In this document: positions 1 through 5,551 of the stretch, piece after piece
Position numbering within the stretch: the stretch's first letter is position 1
Layout: the number at the start of each line of letters is the position of its first letter
DNA from: a bacterium
GTDB taxonomy: Bacteria; Verrucomicrobiota; Verrucomicrobiae; Opitutales; Opitutaceae
NCBI GenBank assembly: GCA_021780625.1
Contig: JAJXYI010000164.1
Coordinates: forward strand, 1 to 5,776
Direction: 5' to 3'
DNA: 5,776 bases
Position numbers and translations under genes: made by a program
Notes under the pieces: model-generated
Told to the model about the DNA's origin: nothing
Databases searched by the model: none
Seen by the model: only the letters and a program-made list of their open reading frames with translations

Positions 1-1
1 C

Positions 2-523
2 TCGATCCTGGCAATGGTCGCGTCGACCTGGATCACGAAGCGTTTCTGCAAGATCAAGCTCTTCCGCTGGAGCCAGCTGGTCGTGGGCGTGCTCAGCGCG
101 ATGCTGTATTTCATGGTGAAGCCGGGGGCGGTGGTGCCGGCGTTCATCCTGTATTTCCTCGTCTGTTTCGTCGTGGACCTGCATGCGCCGGTGTTCTGGT
201 CGGCGATTGCGGAGGCCGTGGACTACGGCGAGTCGAAGACGGGCAAACGCGTCGCGGGCCTGGCCTTCGGGGGCATCTCGTTCTTCCAGAAGACGGGCAT
301 GAGCCTCGCGGGCGGTGCGGTGGGCGTGCTGCTCACGTATTACAAGTACGTGCCGGATCACCCGCAGAGCGCCTTCACGCTCAACGGCATCGCCCTGATG
401 CTCTCGATCATCCCGGGCGCCTTCCACATTCTCATGGGGCTCCTGATGTTCGCATACCGGATCACGGATCGGTACTACCTCGCGATGCGCCATGGAAACG
501 CCGCCAAACAGGACGCCGCCTGA
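2..523 (+). CDS. GPH/MelB-family sugar:cation symporter, C-terminal part (5' truncated by window edge)
   Basis: Inner-membrane secondary transporter that would import a sugar or short oligosaccharide with a cation, as known for the glycoside-pentoside-hexuronide (GPH) family. Only the last 173 residues are visible; the frame is open to the left edge, so the ATG at 14 is an internal methionine, not the start. The diagnostic motif is AEAVDYGESKTGKR (about visible residues 67-80), matching the conserved VDYGE-K-G-R loop between helices 10 and 11 of MelB relatives. Hydrophobic stretches on either side fit helices 9 to 12: QLVVGVLSAMLYFMV, FILYFLVCFVVDLHAPVFW, MSLAGGAVGVLL and IALMLSIIPGAFHILMGLL. 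A short polar tail ends in KQDAA. The next gene, a cytoplasmic GH43, starts 24 bases downstream, so arabinose-containing oligosaccharides are the likely cargo (inference). A xyloside or galactoside substrate is equally possible from sequence alone. Confidence 0.9.
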   Translation, partial: SILAMVASTWITKRFCKIKLFRWSQLVVGVLSAMLYFMVKPGAVVPAFILYFLVCFVVDLHAPVFWSAIAEAVDYGESKTGKRVAGLAFGGISFFQKTGMSLAGGAVGVLLTYYKYVPDHPQSAFTLNGIALMLSIIPGAFHILMGLLMFAYRITDRYYLAMRHGNAAKQDAA

Positions 524-547
524 GGCGAGACCGCACTTTCCAACGCC

Positions 548-1495
548 ATGACCCTGCTCAAGCCATTGATTCTCCAGCGGGCCGACCCGTTCATCCTGCG
601 CCATGCGGACGGCCACTACTATTTCACGGCCTCGGTGCCGGAGTACGATCGCATCGAACTGCGGCGTTCGCCCACGATCGAGGGTCTCGCCTCGGCCCAG
701 CCGGTGGCGGTGTGGCACAAGCCCCAGGCCGGCCCGTTCAGCGACCTGATCTGGGCGCCGGAGATCCATTTCAACCGTGGCGCCTGGTACGTGTACTTCG
801 CGGCCGCGCCGTCGCGTGAAATCGCGGGGGGGCTCTTCCAGCACCGGGTGTATGCGCTTCGCTGCGACGCGCCCAATCCGCTGGACGGCCCCTGGAGCGG
901 GCCCGTTCGCGTCGACACCGGTATCGACAGCTTCTGCCTGGATGCGACGACCTTCAGCCACCGGGGCAGCCTGTACTACGTTTGGGCGCAGAAGGATCCT
1001 GCGATCGCGGGCAACTCAAACCTGTACATCGCGCCGATGGCGACGCCCGTGACCCTCGCGGGGCCCGTGGTGAGGCTTTCCGTCCCCGAACTCGAGTGGG
1101 AGACCCGGGGCTTCCTGGTGAACGAGGGCCCCGCGGTGCTCGTGCGGCATGGCCGCGTGTTTCTCACCTATTCGGCCAGCGCCACCGATGAGAACTACTG
1201 CATGGGACTGCTCCACGCCGATGCCGACGCCGACCTCCTCGACCCCCGCAGCTGGACGAAGTCACCGAAGCCGGTCTTCCAGACCTGCCGCGAACACGGG
1301 GTCTTCGGACCCGGCCACAATTCGTTCACGGTGTCGGAGGATGGTGCGACCGACCTGATGGTGTATCACGCCCGCACGTACCGCGACATCGTCGGTGATC
1401 CGCTCTGGGACCCCAACCGGCACACCTTCGTCAAGCCGCTGCGCTGGGGGCCGGACGGCATGCCCATCTTCGGCCGCCCCTCGGTCGCCGAATGA
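548..1495 (+). CDS. GH43 alpha-L-arabinofuranosidase (exo-acting type), cytoplasmic
   Basis: Five-bladed beta-propeller glycoside hydrolase of 315 residues, expected to release arabinose from the ends of arabino-oligosaccharides. The GH43 catalytic triad is readable: general base D13 in RADPF, pKa-modulating D132 in SFCLDATTF, and general acid E193 in VNEGPAV. Blade motifs ADGHYYFTASVPEYDRIELR (19-38), IWAPEIHF (68-75) and WYVYFAA (80-86) resemble the group that contains bacterial exo-1,5-alpha-L-arabinofuranosidases (I believe GH43 subfamily 26; not verifiable here). The ion-site motif FGPGHNSF (253-260) is intact. Length is that of a single catalytic domain with no carbohydrate-binding module. 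There is no signal peptide: the protein begins MTLLKPLILQ and enters the propeller at once, so it should act in the cytosol on imported sugars. This fits its position 24 bases after the symporter. No good Shine-Dalgarno precedes the ATG, but this start leaves the usual short lead-in before the catalytic Asp. A beta-xylosidase or mixed activity is the main alternative. Confidence 0.9.
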   Translation: MTLLKPLILQRADPFILRHADGHYYFTASVPEYDRIELRRSPTIEGLASAQPVAVWHKPQAGPFSDLIWAPEIHFNRGAWYVYFAAAPSREIAGGLFQHRVYALRCDAPNPLDGPWSGPVRVDTGIDSFCLDATTFSHRGSLYYVWAQKDPAIAGNSNLYIAPMATPVTLAGPVVRLSVPELEWETRGFLVNEGPAVLVRHGRVFLTYSASATDENYCMGLLHADADADLLDPRSWTKSPKPVFQTCREHGVFGPGHNSFTVSEDGATDLMVYHARTYRDIVGDPLWDPNRHTFVKPLRWGPDGMPIFGRPSVAE

Positions 1496-1526
1496 AGTTC
1501 AAACCAACAACGCTTCGTCCGATCCC

Positions 1527-2495
1527 ATGATTCTCCGACTTCGCATCCTGGCACCGCTTGCGCTGATGGCGGCCGCGCTTTTCGCGGGCGCCCCCGCGCG
1601 GGCGGCCGAATGGCCCCTGACGGGCTCGCTGATCGCACATGATCCCACCCTCATCCGCGAGGGCGCCTCCTGGTGGTGCTTTTACACCGGCAAGGGCCTG
1701 CCTTCGAAGACCTCGCCGGATGGCCGTGCCTGGACGCTGCGCGCCCCGCTCTTTTCCAAGGAGTTGTCGTGGTGGCGCACCTACGCCCCGAAGATGGGCG
1801 CCATCGACGTGTGGGCGCCCGACGTCCACCACTTTGGCCAGCGCTATTGGCTCTACTACTGCGTCTCGGAGTTCGGGAAGAACAACTCGGCGATCGGATT
1901 GATGTCGTGCACCAGCCTGGCGCTGGGCGACTGGCGCGATGAGGGCGCCGTGCTCAGCTCGAAGGCGGGGGTCGACACCTTCAATGCGCTGGACCCGAAC
2001 CTCACGGTCGACGCCGCGGGCCGGCCCTGGCTCGTCTTCGGTTCCTGGTTCTCCGGCATCTATATCGTGCCGATCGACCCCGCCACGATGAAGCCCTCGG
2101 GCGCGCCGAGGAACCTGGCGTATCGCGAGAACGGCATCGAGGGTCCGGTCATCGTGTATCGCGATGGTTATTACTACCTGTTCACCTCCATCGACCGATG
2201 CTGCCGCGGCGCGGACAGCACCTACAAGATCAGCGTGGGTCGCTCCCGCGCGATCACGGGGCCCTACGTCGACGAGCAGGGGACGGACATGATGTCCGGC
2301 GGCGGAACGATCATCGAGCGGGGCGGGCCGCGGTGGCGCGGGCCCGGAGGGCAGGACGTGCGCGATTTCGGAGGGCATTGGGTGCTCGTGCGCCACTCGT
2401 ACGACGCCGAGCACAAGGGAGAGCCCACGCTTCGGATCGCCGACCTGTATTTCAACAAGGCCGGCTGGCCGACCCTCTCGAAGCCCGGTTCGTGA
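1527..2495 (+). CDS. Secreted GH43 endo-1,5-alpha-L-arabinanase
   Basis: Predicted exported arabinan endo-1,5-alpha-L-arabinosidase of 322 residues, cutting internal alpha-1,5 bonds of arabinan. Residues 1-26 are a signal peptide (MILRLR, a Leu/Ala-rich core, then ARA before AEWPL). The same frame is open upstream to 1395, but the ATG at 1527 is chosen because it places the signal peptide at the N-terminus and leaves a 31-base gap after the preceding stop. The GH43 triad is D39 in AHDP, D156 in NALDPNL and E205 in IEGP. Family landmarks typical of arabinanases are VWAPDVHHF (95-103), SAIGL (121-125), VFGSWFSGI (170-178) and IDRCCRG followed by STYKISVGRSRAITGPY (222-247). It is a single domain with no added binding module. 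One oddity is GPGGQDV at 272-278, where related GH43 proteins (including the neighbour at 548) have GPGH. The product would feed the symporter and cytosolic GH43. Endo rather than exo action is inferred from the family. Confidence 0.9.
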   Translation: MILRLRILAPLALMAAALFAGAPARAAEWPLTGSLIAHDPTLIREGASWWCFYTGKGLPSKTSPDGRAWTLRAPLFSKELSWWRTYAPKMGAIDVWAPDVHHFGQRYWLYYCVSEFGKNNSAIGLMSCTSLALGDWRDEGAVLSSKAGVDTFNALDPNLTVDAAGRPWLVFGSWFSGIYIVPIDPATMKPSGAPRNLAYRENGIEGPVIVYRDGYYYLFTSIDRCCRGADSTYKISVGRSRAITGPYVDEQGTDMMSGGGTIIERGGPRWRGPGGQDVRDFGGHWVLVRHSYDAEHKGEPTLRIADLYFNKAGWPTLSKPGS

Positions 2496-2546
2496 TCTCC
2501 CACCCGGCGACGCGGGAGGCATCCGACGGGCTGCCGAGGCGGCCGC

Positions 2547-2560
2547 GGATCTTAGGATCC
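2547..2560 (+). repeat. Small perfect hairpin GGATC-TTAG-GATCC
   Basis: A five-base-pair perfect stem with a four-base loop. It has no T tract behind it, so an intrinsic terminator is not supported. Its right arm (2556-2560) overlaps the left arm of the larger dyad at 2557-2596, so in a transcript the two folds would exclude each other. It could be chance in such GC-rich DNA. Confidence 0.3.
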
Positions 2561-2596
2561 CGGAAATAGTGGCGGCCGTCCGGGTATTTCGGGGGT
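2557..2596. repeat. Imperfect inverted repeat (possible operator or RNA hairpin) upstream of the GH2 genes
   Basis: Left arm CCCGGAAATA (2559-2568) pairs with right arm TATTTCGGGG (2585-2594), with nine of ten positions complementary and one G-G mismatch. The next pair outward is a T-G wobble (2558/2595), then A2557 with T2596. The 16-base spacer (2569-2584) contains the palindrome CGGCCG at 2573-2578. The A/T-rich cores GAAATA and TATTTC stand out in this GC-rich DNA, which makes chance less likely than for a GC-only dyad. The repeat ends directly before TTGACT (2597-2602), so it could be a regulator site next to a -35 element, or a hairpin in read-through mRNA. No regulator can be named. 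Confidence 0.4.
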
Positions 2597-2625
2597 TTGA
2601 CTATGCCTGGAGGGGGACCTCAAGT
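2597..2625 (+). promoter_or_regulatory. Possible weak sigma70-like promoter for the GH2 genes
   Basis: TTGACT at 2597-2602 matches five of six bases of the -35 consensus. Seventeen bases further, TCAAGT (2620-2625) matches only three of six bases of TATAAT, so the -10 part is poor. Position in the widest gap of the cluster, right after the dyad at 2557-2596 and 53 to 83 bases before the GH2 start candidates, is the main support. The GH2 genes may instead be transcribed from upstream of the transporter. Confidence 0.2.
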
Positions 2626-2678
2626 GGACGATCGCCGCAGGCCGGTCCATGGTGTGCGGTCCCATCCCCCCGCCGCCC

Positions 2679-5549
2679 ATGCGCCTCCTCGCGATCCTCG
2701 CCCTCTGCCTCCCGTTTGCCGTCACGCTCCGCGCCGGGGCACAAGACACCGAACGCCAGTACTTGTCCGGTCACGACAGCACCGATGCGGTGCCCTGGGA
2801 CTTTTTCTGCACCGCCGGGCGCGGAAGCGGTTACTGGACGAAAATCCCCGTTCCCTCGTGCTGGGAGCAGGAGGGCTTTGGAGCCTACGCCTACGGCCTG
2901 GCGGCCCGTCCGAGCAAGCGCGTGCCGGTCCCGCCCCAGCCGCCCGAGGAGAAGGGCATTTACCGGCGCAACTTCACGGTGCCGGCCTCCTGGCGCGGCC
3001 GGGACGTGCGCGTGGTGTTCGAGGGCGTGATGACCGACGCCGCGGTGACGGTGAACGGCGTATCGGCCGGGCCGGTACACCAGGGCGCGTTCTACCGCTT
3101 TTCGTACGACCTCACCGACAAGCTTCGCTTCGGCGCCGAAAACAGCATTGAGGTGGTCGTGTCGAAAGAGTCGGCGAACCGGAGCGTCAACGCCGCCGAG
3201 CGCCGGGGCGACTACTGGAATTTCGGCGGAATCTTCCGCCCTGTCTGGCTGGAGTCGACGCCGGCGCGCTTCATTGACCACGTGGCGATCGACGCGGAGG
3301 CGGACGGCCGGTTCTCGGCCCGCGTGCGGCTCGGAGGCGACATTCCCGTCGGAGCTCGGATCGAGCTGCGCCTGCGGCACGACCACGGGGCGTGGACCGC
3401 TCCGGCGCTGGACTTCCCGGTGCCCGCCGGGTCGCATGAGCTGACGGTGAGCACGGTGGAGGGCCACCCAGACCTATGGACCGCGGAGACGCCGAACCTT
3501 TACGATGCGGAATTCATCCTGCGGGTGGACGGCCATGACGTTCACCGCGTGACGCAGCGGTTTGGATTCCGCACGCTCGAGGTGAAGCCCGGCGTCGGTT
3601 TGTTTCTCAACGGCCATCGCATCACGCTCAAGGGCGTGTGCCGGCACAGTTTCTGGCCCGAGACGGGCCGCACGCTTTCGCTCGCGGTGCAGCGCCTGGA
3701 CGTCGACCTGATGAAGGAGGCCAACATGAACGCCGTGCGCATGTCGCACTATCCGCCCGACCCGGAGTTCCTGGATCTCTGTGACGAGGCGGGCCTGTAC
3801 GTGCTCGACGAACTCGGCGGCTGGCACGGCCGCTACGACACCCAGACGGGACGCAAGCTGATCCGCGAGATGGTGCGCCGCGATGTGAACCACCCGAGCA
3901 TTCTTTTTTGGGACAACGGAAACGAGGGCGGGGGGAATCCGGCCAACGACGGCGAGTTTGCGAAATATGATCCGCAGCACCGTCCCGTCCTCCATCCCTG
4001 GGGCGATTTCGACGGGATGAACACGGCGCACTACCGCGACTACGGGGACACGGTGAAACTCGCGCAGGGGCCCGACATTTTCATGCCCACGGAATTCCTG
4101 CACGGCCTGTTCGACGGCGGCGCGGGCGCGGGGCTCGAGGATTACTGGAAGATCATGGGCGAGAAACCGCTCGCCGCGGGCGGCTTCATCTGGGCCTGGC
4201 TCGACGAGGCGGTGGCTCGCACCGACGAGAACGGGCGCCTCGACGCCCAGGGCGACCTCGCGCCGGACGGCATCGTGGGTCCGCACCGGGAGAAGGAGGG
4301 GAGCTATTACACGATCAGGGACATCTGGTCGCCGGTGCAGGTACCGCTCGCGACGCTCCCGGCAAATTTCACCGGCACGCTGCCGGTGCGCAACCGGTAC
4401 GATTTCCTGAATCTCAAAACCGTCACCTTCGCCTGGCGTCTGATGCGCTTCGGCCCTCCGGGGGCGCTCACGGGGCTGCGCACGCTGCTCGCCGACGGGC
4501 GGGTGCCCGGTCCGGATGTCGCCCCGCGCACGGACGGCACCGTCACGCTGCCGCTTCCCGCCGACTGGCGCGACGCCGACGTGCTTTACGTGACGGCCTT
4601 CGACTCCCGCGAACGTGCGCTGTGGACCTGGTCGTGGAGGTGGAAGTCCGGCCTGGACTCGATCGGTCGGGCCGCGCTCGCGACGTCGCCGCGCTTCCCG
4701 AAATACGCGAGCCCGATCCAGCGCCCCGTGGAGCCTCCTCCGGTGGTGGCTGTGGCCGATGACGGCCCGAAGGCTGTCGTCACCGACGGACGCGAGACCG
4801 TGCGCTTCGATCGCACGACGGGCGAGATCGACGGCATCACCTACGACGGACGCGCGATCTCCCTGACGGGTGGTCCGCGTCTGGTGGCCTACCGCCGCTA
4901 CGAACGCGGCTTTGTCCCCGTACCGGGCATGCTTTCGGGCCGGCTCACCGGTTGGAATGAAAAGCACGAGGGCGACGCGGTGGTGTTGACCGCGACCTAC
5001 GCGGGACTGATGCGGGAGATCCGCTGGACCATCGGACCTGATGGGGACATTCGCCTGGACTATGCCTTCAAGGGGCCGGGTACCGTCGATCTGCTCGGCG
5101 TGGATTTCGATTACCCGGAGGAGAAGATGGAGTCGAAGGAATGGTTCGGCGGAGGGCCGTATCATGTCTGGCAGAACCGCCTGCGCGGCACCGAGCTCGC
5201 GCGCTGGAGCACGCCGTACAACAACCACATTCCCGGCCAGGACTGGACTTTCCCGGAGTTCAAGGGCTGGTTCTCGGGCTGGTCCTGGATGAGCTTCACC
5301 ACGACGGAGGGGCGTTTCGCATTCCTAAACGGCGGCGGTGCGCCCTACGTGGGCGTGTACACCCCGCACGACGGAGCCTTCGATCCGGTGTTGGTCATCC
5401 CGCGCACGGGGCTGGGCGTTTATCAGGTGATCCCCGCGATGGGGTCGAAGACCGCGCGCCCCGACGAGACGGGGCCAGAGGGTGAACCGAAGGTGGTCGA
5501 CGGCGAGGTGCGGGGCACGCTCGTGATCCGCGTATTGGAAAACCCATGA
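2679..5549 (+). CDS. Secreted GH2 beta-galactosidase-like enzyme (LacZ-type architecture)
   Basis: A retaining GH2 hydrolase of 956 residues, expected to act outside the cytoplasm on beta-galactosides or a related glycoside. The ATG at 2679 is preferred because it opens a clean signal peptide (MRLLAILALCLPFAVTLRAG, cut near AGA-QD, residue 21). The in-frame ATG at 2649 would add ten residues including PIPPPP before it; a weak AGG at 2639-2641 is its only support. Order: sugar-binding beta-sandwich (about 35-195, with VPSCWEQ and DYWNFGGIFRPVW), immunoglobulin-like domain (about 196-300), TIM barrel (about 300-560), and C-terminal beta domains containing EWFGGGPYHVWQNR (821-834), like the last LacZ domain. 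Acid/base is E416 in DNGNEGG and nucleophile E472 in PTEFLHG. H357 (RMSHYP), H383 (GWHG) and W505 (GGFIWAW) match LacZ active-site positions. The LacZ-type HAMGNS after the nucleophile is replaced by HGLFDGGAGAG. Galactosidase is most likely; another GH2 specificity is possible. The next GH2 overlaps its stop codon. Confidence 0.9.
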   Translation: MRLLAILALCLPFAVTLRAGAQDTERQYLSGHDSTDAVPWDFFCTAGRGSGYWTKIPVPSCWEQEGFGAYAYGLAARPSKRVPVPPQPPEEKGIYRRNFTVPASWRGRDVRVVFEGVMTDAAVTVNGVSAGPVHQGAFYRFSYDLTDKLRFGAENSIEVVVSKESANRSVNAAERRGDYWNFGGIFRPVWLESTPARFIDHVAIDAEADGRFSARVRLGGDIPVGARIELRLRHDHGAWTAPALDFPVPAGSHELTVSTVEGHPDLWTAETPNLYDAEFILRVDGHDVHRVTQRFGFRTLEVKPGVGLFLNGHRITLKGVCRHSFWPETGRTLSLAVQRLDVDLMKEANMNAVRMSHYPPDPEFLDLCDEAGLYVLDELGGWHGRYDTQTGRKLIREMVRRDVNHPSILFWDNGNEGGGNPANDGEFAKYDPQHRPVLHPWGDFDGMNTAHYRDYGDTVKLAQGPDIFMPTEFLHGLFDGGAGAGLEDYWKIMGEKPLAAGGFIWAWLDEAVARTDENGRLDAQGDLAPDGIVGPHREKEGSYYTIRDIWSPVQVPLATLPANFTGTLPVRNRYDFLNLKTVTFAWRLMRFGPPGALTGLRTLLADGRVPGPDVAPRTDGTVTLPLPADWRDADVLYVTAFDSRERALWTWSWRWKSGLDSIGRAALATSPRFPKYASPIQRPVEPPPVVAVADDGPKAVVTDGRETVRFDRTTGEIDGITYDGRAISLTGGPRLVAYRRYERGFVPVPGMLSGRLTGWNEKHEGDAVVLTATYAGLMREIRWTIGPDGDIRLDYAFKGPGTVDLLGVDFDYPEEKMESKEWFGGGPYHVWQNRLRGTELARWSTPYNNHIPGQDWTFPEFKGWFSGWSWMSFTTTEGRFAFLNGGGAPYVGVYTPHDGAFDPVLVIPRTGLGVYQVIPAMGSKTARPDETGPEGEPKVVDGEVRGTLVIRVLENP

Positions 5550-5551
5550 TG
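5546..5551 (+). promoter_or_regulatory. Stop/start overlap coupling the two GH2 genes (ATGATG)
   Basis: The first GH2 stops with TGA at 5547-5549. The next gene can start at ATG 5546 (four-base ATGA overlap) or at the adjacent in-frame ATG 5549 (one-base overlap). Such overlaps usually mean translational coupling. Only GGAAAA at 5537-5542 resembles a ribosome binding site, so ribosome re-initiation after the first GH2 is the likely way the second is translated. Confidence 0.75.

Larger units (their letters stand above)
2496..2648. other. Intergenic gap between the arabinanase and the first GH2 gene
   Basis: This is the only sizeable non-coding stretch in the window (183 bases if the GH2 start is 2679). 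It contains no convincing ORF, tRNA or repeat family. Going right it holds a weak dyad CTCCC (2497-2501) / GGGAG (2514-2518) without a T tract; an 8-base direct repeat GGCGGCCG at 2538-2545 and 2571-2578; a small hairpin GGATC-TTAG-GATCC (2547-2560); a larger dyad (2557-2596); TTGACT at 2597-2602; and a purine run GGAGGGGGA at 2609-2617. Its length against 24 and 31 bases in the other gaps suggests a site of transcriptional control for the GH2 pair, but no strong promoter or terminator can be shown. Confidence 0.6.

Noticed and set aside
14..523. Transporter as a complete 169-residue protein starting at ATG 14
   Set aside because: The frame is open to the left edge and the content corresponds to only the last four helices of a twelve-helix GPH carrier, so the gene is cut by the window edge.
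1217..1234. Triple six-base repeat GCCGAT-GCCGAC-GCCGAC inside the first GH43
   Set aside because: It encodes ADADAD in a segment (LLHADADADLLDPRSW) that looks like normal family sequence; codon bias is enough to explain it.
1395..1526. Upstream in-frame extension of the arabinanase by 44 codons overlapping the first GH43
   Set aside because: The added residues are Ser/Arg/Pro-rich shadow of the overlapping gene and would bury the signal peptide that starts at 1527.
2497..2518. Possible terminator after the arabinanase: CTCCC / GGGAG dyad
   Set aside because: Only five pairs with a 12-base loop and no T-rich tract, so an intrinsic terminator is not supported.
1431..2522. Minus-strand open frame of 363 codons opposite the arabinanase
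   Set aside because: It lies opposite a clearly functional GH43 gene, shows only Arg/Pro/Gly-rich sequence, and spans two plus-strand gene ends.
2538..2578. Direct repeat GGCGGCCG (2538-2545 and 2571-2578)
   Set aside because: Short, GC-only and self-palindromic in its core; expected by chance in such GC-rich DNA.
2601..3467. Minus-strand open frame of 288 codons across the GH2 promoter region and 5' end
   Set aside because: Low-complexity Arg/Gly/Val/His composition and no recognisable motif; explained as a shadow of the GH2 reading frame.
3474..5228. Very long minus-strand open frame (584 codons) opposite the first GH2 gene
   Set aside because: Antisense frames stay open in DNA with G/C-rich third positions. 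Its product is Arg/Val/Ala/His-rich with no domain motif, while the plus strand carries a full GH2 with catalytic residues.
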